Shown one piece after another: positions 1-6,290 of a stretch of 12,944 nucleotides of DNA. A program made the position numbers and the translations under genes. Below the pieces are notes generated by a model, which saw only the letters and a list, made by a program, of their open reading frames with translations, made no database searches and was not told the origin of the DNA. Location of the stretch: positions 1 through 12,944 of the forward strand of contig CAZMLC010000075.1 of NCBI GenBank assembly GCA_964567125.1, in the 5' to 3' direction. Origin of the DNA: CAZMLC01 sp964567125 (lineage in GTDB: Bacteria; Verrucomicrobiota; Kiritimatiellia; RFP12; UBA1067). Positions within the stretch are counted from its first letter, which is position 1. Each line of letters starts with the position of its first letter.

Positions 1-1233
1 GAGAACGGGGGCGGTCTTTTCGCCATCCACTCAGCGCTCGCGTCGGAACGCAAAAGTGAACGGTTCCGCCAACTGGTGGGCGCTACGTTTGTTTCGCATC
101 CGCCCTACCAGCCGATTGATATCACCATCAAAGACCCCGCGCATCCGGCTGTGAAGGGATTTACTGAGGCCGACTGGAAAGGGTATAAGGATGAAGTTTA
201 CGTCTGCAAGATGGCAACCAATGTGCACGTCATTCTGGAGACGGATCTGAGTCGGCTTACCAAGGCGGAAGCCGTGCTGGCCAAGGGATTCCGCATCGCA
301 CCGCTCGCCTGGACGGTCCCTTTCGGCAAAGGCCGCGTCTTCGTGCTTGCTCTTGGACATACCGATGCGGATTACGCCAATCACGCCCAGTGGCGCACAC
401 TGCTGAATCAGGCGCTGCGCTGGACGCTGCCCCAGTCCGCCTACACGTGCGCAAAGACCGCGACAGGCCTGCGCCTGACCCACGGCGACCAGACGATCTG
501 GGCCTTTGAGATCAAAACGCCCGAAGGCAAGCCGTTCATCCATCCTCTGACGCTCCCTGATGGCCGCGTCATCACGGATATCCGGCCGGCGGATCATATC
601 TGGCATCTGGGCCTGTGGTGGTGCTGGAAGTATATCAACGGCGTCAATTACTGGGAGCCGCGCGGCAATAAGGGCGTTGTGACCGACGGCGAAACCTACG
701 TGCGCGACTGGCAGGCGGCCATCACCGGCGCCACCGCCATCGTCACGCTCGATATCGTCTACCGCCTGCGCGACCAACCTGCTGAACCCGTCATGACCGA
801 GCAGCGTCGCGTTCACTTCACGGCGCCGGATGCCACCGGCAGCTATCAGATCGAGATGCATCACGCCTTTACGGTCGGCGCAAACAAAGTGTTGCTCGAA
901 CGGACGCCGCCCAAAGAGAATTCCGGCGGCTATGCCGGGTTTGGCGTGCGGCTGGCACCGCTTTGCAATGACTTTACCGTGACCAGCTCGATCCAGAGCA
1001 GCGACCAGCAAGCCATCCGCACATCCGCGGTGGAGTGGGTCGACTATTCAGATCCGACCAATGGCTGCGGCATCACGGTTCAGGTGCTGAAAGGAACACC
1101 GACCACACGCTTCTATGCCCGCAAAAAGTTTCCCTTTATCAATCCATCCCCCATCTATACCGCAGGCCTTGAGCTGGCGCCTCACGCGAAGCTCGATCTC
1201 GCCTATCGCGTCACACTTCATGGCGCAAAATAA
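1..1233 (+). CDS. ThuA-like domain fused to DUF6807 (PmoA-family) domain, 5' partial
   Basis: The frame is open from base 1 with no stop, and the first residues (ENGGGLFAIHSA) already lie inside a ThuA-like domain, so the true start is upstream and 410 residues are visible. Residues 1 to about 145 match the ThuA (trehalose utilisation, class I glutamine-amidotransferase-like) fold: GGGLFAIHSA, LVGATFVSHPP, IKDPAHPAVKGF, GKGRVFVLALGH and a closing ALRWT helix. From about 150 the DUF6807 domain follows, with GLRLTHGD, the signature HIWHLGLWWCWK at 199-210 and NGVNYWEPRG. Despite the name PmoA used in databases, nothing links this family to methane oxidation. Both families occur in sugar-degradation loci of Bacteroidetes, Planctomycetes and PVC bacteria, and the exact reaction is unknown. 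The stop TAA is 18 bases before the preferred start of the next gene, so the two are probably co-transcribed. I infer a role in carbohydrate turnover. Confidence 0.85.
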   Translation, partial: ENGGGLFAIHSALASERKSERFRQLVGATFVSHPPYQPIDITIKDPAHPAVKGFTEADWKGYKDEVYVCKMATNVHVILETDLSRLTKAEAVLAKGFRIAPLAWTVPFGKGRVFVLALGHTDADYANHAQWRTLLNQALRWTLPQSAYTCAKTATGLRLTHGDQTIWAFEIKTPEGKPFIHPLTLPDGRVITDIRPADHIWHLGLWWCWKYINGVNYWEPRGNKGVVTDGETYVRDWQAAITGATAIVTLDIVYRLRDQPAEPVMTEQRRVHFTAPDATGSYQIEMHHAFTVGANKVLLERTPPKENSGGYAGFGVRLAPLCNDFTVTSSIQSSDQQAIRTSAVEWVDYSDPTNGCGITVQVLKGTPTTRFYARKKFPFINPSPIYTAGLELAPHAKLDLAYRVTLHGAK

Positions 1234-1251
1234 ATGCGAAGGATCACCCCG

Positions 1252-2385
1252 ATGCACAGATCACACTTTACCGTGTTGACCGTTCTCTCATTGACGTTCA
1301 ACCTCTTCGCCCAATCGCTCAAAGAACAGCTCAAACCCTTTGTCGACTCGAATCTCCTCGCCGGCGCCGTGATGATGATCGGCACGACCAACGCGGTGCT
1401 CACCACAGAGACCATCGGATTCGCCGATATCGCGGGGCAAAAGCCGATGAAAGCGGACACAGCCTTCTGGATCGCCTCGCAGACCAAAGCCATGACCTGC
1501 GCCGCCATGATGATCCTGGTTGATCAGAAGAAGATCAATCTCGATGACCCGCTGACCAAATATCTGCCCGTCTATCAAGGTCTCTGGCGACTCCACAAGG
1601 CCACCAACGAATGGACGGTTTTTTCGCATCCCCAAACGCCCATCACGATCCGTCACCTGATGAGCAATACCGCAGGGTTCCCCTTCAAAGCGCCGGTTGA
1701 AACCAAAGCGCTCGACACCTTCCCTGTCCGCGCCACAGCCATGTTCTACGCCATGACGCCGCTGCAATTCGAACCCGGTACGCAATATCTCTACTCGAAC
1801 ATCGGGTTCAACATCTGCGGCCATATCATTGAGCTCGTCTCCGGCATGTCATATGAGACCTTCATGCAGAAAAATATCTTCCTGCCCCTGCGCATGAACG
1901 ATACGACCTTTGTCCCGACGCTCAGCACACTCAACCGTCTGGCCAAAACCTACGCGCTTTCTGACGATGGTAAAAAACTGCTCGAAGTTCAAACTGAATA
2001 TCTGACCTTTCCGCTCGATAGCCGCCTGAACCGCTACCCCATGCCTGCAGGCGGGCTCTTCTCCACAGCAGAGAACGTGCTGCACTTTTACCAGATGCTG
2101 GCTGCGGGTGGCGTTTACGAAAACCGCCGCATCCTCTCGGAGGAATCCGTACGGGCGATGACCTCGAAACAGACGGGGGAGAGTGTTAAGACCGACTATG
2201 GGTTTGGATTAACGACGAGCCCGGACCACTTTGGCCATGGCGGAGCACTCGGAACTTCCGCACACGTTTTTCGCAAGAATAACACCATCGCGATCTGGAT
2301 GGTGCAACGTCAAGGCAGTGCAGCGGCCAAGCAGGCGCAGGAGGCGCTCAACGTCTTCCTGAAGTATGTTGAGGCGCAACCGTAA
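1252..2385 (+). CDS. Secreted serine hydrolase, beta-lactamase family (class C-like)
   Basis: The product is 377 residues. I chose ATG 1252 over the in-frame ATG at 1234 because GAAGGA (1238-1243) sits 8 bases before it, while 1234 has no ribosome site. Residues 1 to about 21 (MHRSHFTVLTVLSLTFNLFAQ) form a signal peptide, so the enzyme is exported. The catalytic set of the beta-lactamase/DD-peptidase fold (PF00144) is complete: SQTK at 76-79 gives the nucleophile Ser and Lys, YSN at 181-183 gives the general base, and HGG at 329-331 replaces the KTG motif. The middle blocks HLMSNTAGFP and PAGGLFSTAEN are also typical. This large family includes esterases, D-aminopeptidases and penicillin-binding-protein-like enzymes, and the substrate cannot be read from sequence; antibiotic resistance should not be assumed. 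It follows the ThuA-DUF6807 gene closely and converges on lpxI with an 8-base gap that holds no obvious terminator. Confidence 0.9.
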   Translation: MHRSHFTVLTVLSLTFNLFAQSLKEQLKPFVDSNLLAGAVMMIGTTNAVLTTETIGFADIAGQKPMKADTAFWIASQTKAMTCAAMMILVDQKKINLDDPLTKYLPVYQGLWRLHKATNEWTVFSHPQTPITIRHLMSNTAGFPFKAPVETKALDTFPVRATAMFYAMTPLQFEPGTQYLYSNIGFNICGHIIELVSGMSYETFMQKNIFLPLRMNDTTFVPTLSTLNRLAKTYALSDDGKKLLEVQTEYLTFPLDSRLNRYPMPAGGLFSTAENVLHFYQMLAAGGVYENRRILSEESVRAMTSKQTGESVKTDYGFGLTTSPDHFGHGGALGTSAHVFRKNNTIAIWMVQRQGSAAAKQAQEALNVFLKYVEAQP

Positions 2386-2393
2386 CCCGCTGT

Positions 2394-3236
2394 TTATTCA
2401 GGCCGCGTCTGGAAGGGCGGCAGCCCCGAATCCACAATACGGATCGCCATGCCCCAGCGATTGGCCAGCGCCAGCACAGCATCGCGCTCGAGAAAGAGCG
2501 TCCGACCAGCCTGCAGCGCGACCGCGCTAAAGCCGGCCTGATGCAACCGCTTCAAGGTGCGCACGCCAAACGCCGGAATGTCAAAACGCATGTCGTGGCC
2601 CTCCTTGGCGACCTTCACCAGCACGCATCCCGCGCCGCCGAGTTTGCCGGCGCGTAGAATAGTCTTGTTGGTGCCTTCCAGCGCCTCAACCGCCACGACG
2701 GCGCCATTTTTAATCACCACGCTCTGGCCGATCTCCAGCGCCGCGATCTGCATGGCCACGGAATGTCCCAGGGCAATGTCCTGCGCCTCGCGTGCATCCG
2801 GCGCACGGTGCGTCAGAACCCCAGCCTTGGGAAACGCCTCATCCATGAATGAGGCTGCGGAAATCACGCGCACCCCAGCCTCCGAGAGAACCTCGCAAAT
2901 CTTTCCGATAATCGAATGCGCATGCCGCGCATGCAGCTGCGCCAGCAGCGAGCGACTCAACGCATCGAGTCGCGTGGCAAACATGGAGGTCGGCGGCACG
3001 CCGCCCGCAAGGGTCAGCGCAACGCCGCGGTGGGCCGCGCACCAGGCGCGCACGCGTTCCAGCTCGCCGATCCCCACAGGCACCCATTCATCGACTAGCG
3101 GCTTTAGGCGCCAGCGATTGGCTGCTCCGCGGATCGCCAGCGCGGTGATGTGCTTCACGCCCGCCTGCCGCGCACCCGCAGCCATAATCGCAGGATAATC
3201 GCCATCCCCCGCAATGATTGTCAATGCCTCGATCAT
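2394..3236 (-). CDS. lpxI: UDP-2,3-diacylglucosamine pyrophosphatase LpxI
   Basis: This 280-residue protein has the usual length of LpxI (DUF1009). LpxI hydrolyses UDP-2,3-diacylglucosamine to lipid X and UMP, the lipid A step done by LpxH in Escherichia coli. Visible signatures are the N-terminal TIIAGDGDYPAIM, the central ALEIGQSVVIKNGAVVAVEALEGT with NKTILRAG, and CVLVKVAKEGHDMRFDIPAFGVRTL, which carries the conserved acidic residues D215 and D219 of the catalytic region. ATG 3236 is preferred because AGGA (3247-3244) lies 7 bases before it; a GTG at 3242 would add two residues but is too close. It is the last gene of the operon with the patatin-like and AsmA-like genes, 9 bases after the patatin stop. 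No other lpx gene is in view. Its presence implies an outer membrane containing lipid A. Confidence 0.93.
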   Translation of the reverse strand: MIEALTIIAGDGDYPAIMAAGARQAGVKHITALAIRGAANRWRLKPLVDEWVPVGIGELERVRAWCAAHRGVALTLAGGVPPTSMFATRLDALSRSLLAQLHARHAHSIIGKICEVLSEAGVRVISAASFMDEAFPKAGVLTHRAPDAREAQDIALGHSVAMQIAALEIGQSVVIKNGAVVAVEALEGTNKTILRAGKLGGAGCVLVKVAKEGHDMRFDIPAFGVRTLKRLHQAGFSAVALQAGRTLFLERDAVLALANRWGMAIRIVDSGLPPFQTRPE

Positions 3237-3245
3237 ATCCACGTC

Positions 3246-4103
3246 CTATTCCCCGGCCAGCAGCGCCTTGAGCGCCCCGGCCTGCTCCAGCACAGCGTCA
3301 TACCCCGCCTTGACCGTAGCCTGTCCCCGGAAGAAATCCAGAGTCCCGATATGCCCCACCTTGGGCTGGATCAGCACATCCGGCGGTTCGCGCAGCAGCC
3401 GTTCCCGCGTAATCGCATTCTCCGCCAGCCGAATCGTCCGGACCAACACGTCTAACAGCGTCGGCTTCGCCGTAATTTTTTTCGCATCTTCCTGGTTTTC
3501 TGAAAGATTCACATCGATGCCGATCACCTTTGTGGCACCCATGCTGCGTGCCACGCTGACCGGCAAGGGATTAGTCAGCGCACCATCGATCACCCAGGTG
3601 CCCTGCCCCAATTCGATCGGGATGAAGACGCCGGGAATGGAGATCGAGGCGCGAATCGCGGAAAACAGATCGCCCTCCTTGAGGACCACTTCCTGATGCG
3701 TGGCCAGCGTCGTGGCCACCGCCGCGTAGCGCAACTCCAAATCCTCGATGCGCGAAACCGGAATGTGCGTCTGCAGGAGCTGCATGATGCGCCGACCTTC
3801 GAGCAGACCCGAACGCGGCAGATTGACCTCGAAAAAGAGGCGCGCCATCTGCTTCCAGTCGAGACGCTCCGCTAACTCATCCGCGACATCCAAAGCCCCG
3901 GCCGCATAAAAAGCGCCGATGATCGCGCCGATGCTCGTACCCGTAACCAGGCTCGGGGAAATACCCAGCTCGGTCAAGGCCCGCAGCGCCCCCACATGTG
4001 CCCAGCCGCGCGCGCCGCCGCTGCCGAGCACAATCGCTAAACCCTCCTGCGGGACAAGCGCTTGTCCAGTCGCCGCGTGTTTTACTGCACTACTTTTCGG
4101 CAT
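3246..4103 (-). CDS. Patatin-like phospholipase (RssA/NTE type)
   Basis: This is a 285-residue patatin-fold lipid acyl hydrolase. The oxyanion-hole motif GSGGARG is at 27-33, the nucleophile elbow GTSIG at 55-59 (catalytic Ser57), and the catalytic Asp in DGA at 173-175, so the Ser-Asp dyad is complete. The C-terminal part (VIGIDVNLSENQ, LAENAITRERL, DVLIQPKVG) matches the bacterial RssA/YchK group. There is no signal peptide or membrane segment, so it is probably cytoplasmic or peripheral on the inner membrane. I start at ATG 4103, because AGGTGG lies just upstream, rather than GTG 4109. The start overlaps the end of the AsmA-like gene by 14 bases, which suggests translational coupling. Its place between an AsmA-like protein and LpxI suggests phospholipid or lysophospholipid turnover in envelope homeostasis; that role is inference. 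Confidence 0.92.
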   Translation of the reverse strand: MPKSSAVKHAATGQALVPQEGLAIVLGSGGARGWAHVGALRALTELGISPSLVTGTSIGAIIGAFYAAGALDVADELAERLDWKQMARLFFEVNLPRSGLLEGRRIMQLLQTHIPVSRIEDLELRYAAVATTLATHQEVVLKEGDLFSAIRASISIPGVFIPIELGQGTWVIDGALTNPLPVSVARSMGATKVIGIDVNLSENQEDAKKITAKPTLLDVLVRTIRLAENAITRERLLREPPDVLIQPKVGHIGTLDFFRGQATVKAGYDAVLEQAGALKALLAGE

Positions 4104-6075
4104 GACCACCTTTTCCCGATTTTTCGCTCGGGGTGGAATCGCTCATGGAGTCCATCAGTTTTTCAACCACGCTCAAATACTTCCATTCGGGTTTCTTGAT
4201 CGAGCCGAACACGCGGAACTCCAGCAAGACCCACGAAACCGGATTGGCAAATAAACTCGTGATAAACCCGGTGACGGTGTTCGACCGGAAAAAGCGCGAG
4301 CGCGCGACCATGTCGATCGCATCCGCATCCAAGTCGTACGTTCCACGACAGATCAACCCGAAGATATTTCCCTCGATCTTTAAGTTTTCCGTCTTAAGTA
4401 CCCCTTGCTGCACCGTGAAGTCCATGGTACCTGACGACTGCGTCACCAAGGCGCCTACGCCCGGAACGTTGGACGACATCCATTCGGTAAAGCCCGCAAA
4501 GAGCGGCATGCGGCTCAGCACGCTCTGCGAAATATTGACGGAGCCTACACCGTCAAAGCTCTTCAAGATCCGCCCCGTCACGCCGCCTTTTAATGTTAAT
4601 TTGCCATCCACCACGCCCGCCATCTCGTTGGTCACATTGGCGACGCGCAGCAGCTCGTTCATAGCCGCATTCGTCACGGACAGTTCCGTGGTAAACGTCG
4701 TGTTGCTGGCCACATAGTTGGGATAGTGAAAAACAATATTGCCCTCAATCTTGCCGCCGTGCGGCGTGCGCGCGCTCACGTTGCTGAAGGCCGCCGAATA
4801 CCCCGCCAGCTTCATATCCGCCTTCATGTCGAGCACCGGCACATTCAAGATCCGGCCCTTCGCCAACCCCAGCTTGGCGTCAAAGTCGGTCGGACGCGCG
4901 CTGTGATGCACATCGATGGCGATCTCGCCCTTGCCCTCAAACGTCAGGTTGGTCTCGCAGTGAATCGAATCGAGTTCGCCGTGGTTCAGCACATTGATGA
5001 TGGCGAGCAGATGCTCCTTCTGCATGGTCGTCTTGGCATCGATCGCCAGCATGTCCGTGTTGCTGCGGTAGTTGAGCGTCCCCGTGATCGGCCCGGACTG
5101 GCTCACGGCATCGATCGGCCCGATGTCGACGGTGGTCAAACGGTTGGTATCCGTCACGTAGACGCTGCCCCGCACGCGCTCAAAGGGAACGCCATAATAC
5201 GTACACGGCCCGCAGTCAATACCGATCAGCATGGCGAAGTCAGCATGCACAAGCTCAATATCAAGGTTATATTTCACGTTGATCGGATGCTTGAAGTCGC
5301 CAAACGGATCGATCTGGCGCACCGCGCCCTTGGCATGCAACTCGCGCAAGAGCGGCACGATGTTATGCGGATACGCCTGGCCGGCGGCCTCGCCGATCAC
5401 GCGTTGCTCCTCCACGTTCAACGTGGCGGTACCGGTTACCGGCAGACCGCCCGAGGCGGAGTCCGGTAAAACAACCTTGAGTTCCGAAATCACAACCTTC
5501 GGATGCTGGACCACAATCGTAGCCTGCACATCGTCGGCCAGCAGTCCCAGAATCGCGCATTTCTGCAGATGCAATTTGAACGGCTCGATTGTCGGGAGCA
5601 AAATGCCCATGCCCGGCACCGCATTGGTTACAACCGCGGCCACCACCGCCTCCGGCGAAGGCGCAGGCGCATTCGTCACGGATGCCACATGACTCGACCT
5701 GTTTTTGCGCGGCACGGTCGGGAAATCCAGATTCTTGATCGTAATGCTGCGCAGACGGCGATTGAGCGGCATCGTCGGCGAAACCCCGACATCGATCACC
5801 ACTTCAGAGGCTGTGACCAGCGGTTTCTCCGTGATGCTCTTCGGAAAGACCTTGATATCCTCAACCTTCACGCCCGTACCCAGCGAAAACGAGACGCGTC
5901 CTACGCGCAAGATCACCACGTCCGCCGGAATCTTATCGAGCGCCCGCTGCACCAGCGAATCCGGGACCCCGCGGTCCAAGATAAAAAGCGCGGCTATGAC
6001 CCCAATGATGGCGAGGAGAACGGCCATCACGGCCATTTTGATCAAGAAGCCGATAAATTTGAAAAGGTACCACAT
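4090..6075 (-). CDS. AsmA-like inner-membrane-anchored envelope protein
   Basis: This large protein (661 residues from ATG 6075) starts with a hydrophobic segment at about 9-33 and then a long periplasmic part without further membrane spans. The body is rich in short beta-strand-like repeats (GTATLNVEEQ, GTLNYRSNTDM, GNIVFHYPN, GKLTLKGGVTG). It ends with a region typical of AsmA C-terminal domains (FDGVGSVNISQSVLSRMPLF, SGTMDFTVQQGVLKTENLKIEG, FRVFGSIKKPEW). AsmA/TamB-type proteins form beta-taco bridges that carry phospholipid between the membranes. The start is uncertain: GTG 6093 adds six residues and has AGGG about 10 bases upstream, while ATG 6075 begins right at the hydrophobic segment but has only a weak ACGGAC. 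It is the first gene of the operon with the patatin-like gene and lpxI. Which AsmA subfamily it belongs to cannot be decided by eye. Confidence 0.8.
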   Translation of the reverse strand: MWYLFKFIGFLIKMAVMAVLLAIIGVIAALFILDRGVPDSLVQRALDKIPADVVILRVGRVSFSLGTGVKVEDIKVFPKSITEKPLVTASEVVIDVGVSPTMPLNRRLRSITIKNLDFPTVPRKNRSSHVASVTNAPAPSPEAVVAAVVTNAVPGMGILLPTIEPFKLHLQKCAILGLLADDVQATIVVQHPKVVISELKVVLPDSASGGLPVTGTATLNVEEQRVIGEAAGQAYPHNIVPLLRELHAKGAVRQIDPFGDFKHPINVKYNLDIELVHADFAMLIGIDCGPCTYYGVPFERVRGSVYVTDTNRLTTVDIGPIDAVSQSGPITGTLNYRSNTDMLAIDAKTTMQKEHLLAIINVLNHGELDSIHCETNLTFEGKGEIAIDVHHSARPTDFDAKLGLAKGRILNVPVLDMKADMKLAGYSAAFSNVSARTPHGGKIEGNIVFHYPNYVASNTTFTTELSVTNAAMNELLRVANVTNEMAGVVDGKLTLKGGVTGRILKSFDGVGSVNISQSVLSRMPLFAGFTEWMSSNVPGVGALVTQSSGTMDFTVQQGVLKTENLKIEGNIFGLICRGTYDLDADAIDMVARSRFFRSNTVTGFITSLFANPVSWVLLEFRVFGSIKKPEWKYLSVVEKLMDSMSDSTPSEKSGKGGHAEK

Positions 6076-6101
6076 GTCCGTGCTGTATGTCACTCCGTTG
6101 C

Positions 6102-6130
6102 AACCCTGGCCCTGTCACAAAACCAGGGTT
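6102..6130. repeat. 8-base perfect inverted repeat in the AsmA-like gene leader
   Basis: AACCCTGG (6102-6109) and CCAGGGTT (6123-6130) are perfect inverted copies separated by 13 bases. The repeat lies just upstream of the GTG 6093 of the AsmA-like gene and downstream of its possible promoter, so it could be an operator or an RNA hairpin in the leader. No T-tract follows on either strand, so it is not a terminator. Confidence 0.45.
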
Positions 6131-6143
6131 CAAACGATGCCAT

Positions 6144-6173
6144 AGAATAGCGCAGTTCACGCACCCCGGGCAA
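6144..6173 (-). promoter_or_regulatory. Possible promoter of the AsmA-patatin-lpxI operon
   Basis: On the minus strand TTGCCC (6173-6168) and TATTCT (6149-6144) are 18 bases apart, each with 4 of 6 sigma70 consensus bases. Transcription would start near 6137, leaving a leader of about 60 bases that contains the inverted repeat at 6102-6130. The match is weak. Confidence 0.3.
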
Positions 6174-6178
6174 TCCCT

Positions 6179-6243
6179 TTTTTACGAATTCAGCCGCCGT
6201 GATGCAGCCCCCGTAAAAGGCGGTTTGACCTGTTTTTACGAAT
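6179..6243. repeat. Repeated TTTTTACGAAT motifs, operator candidate for the GH2 gene
   Basis: TTTTTACGAAT occurs twice in direct orientation (6179-6189 and 6233-6243), and its core is present inverted as CGTAAAA (6212-6218). The inverted copy and the second direct copy form a palindrome, CGTAAAA-15-TTTTACG, around the -35 box of the GH2 promoter. The second direct copy fills the spacer between -35 and -10. The placement is that of a repressor or activator site, but no matching regulator gene is in the window. Confidence 0.45.
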
Positions 6244-6253
6244 GGGATACACT
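6225..6253 (+). promoter_or_regulatory. Sigma70-like promoter of the GH2 gene
   Basis: TTGACC (6225-6230, 5 of 6 consensus) and TACACT (6248-6253, 4 of 6) are 17 bases apart. A start near 6260 gives a leader of about 30 bases that contains the GGAG ribosome site at 6278-6281. The box pair lies inside the repeated TTTTTACG motifs. Confidence 0.55.
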
Positions 6254-6290
6254 GAGGGCCATCTGCAGAATATCCACGGAGACGATCACG

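Noticed and set aside
31..1011. Long minus-strand open frame opposite the ThuA-DUF6807 gene (and similar ones at 7551-8489 and 11880-12617)
   Set aside because: They lie exactly antisense to well-supported genes in GC-rich DNA and show no recognisable domain or ribosome site.
1..1233. Methane monooxygenase subunit, as suggested by the database name PmoA
   Set aside because: The sequence matches the soluble DUF6807 family; it has no membrane helices or features of particulate methane monooxygenase.
6087..6290. N-terminal extension of the GH2 protein
   Set aside because: The frame is open, but the region holds the promoter and repeats, and ATG 6291 has a proper ribosome site and begins a signal peptide.
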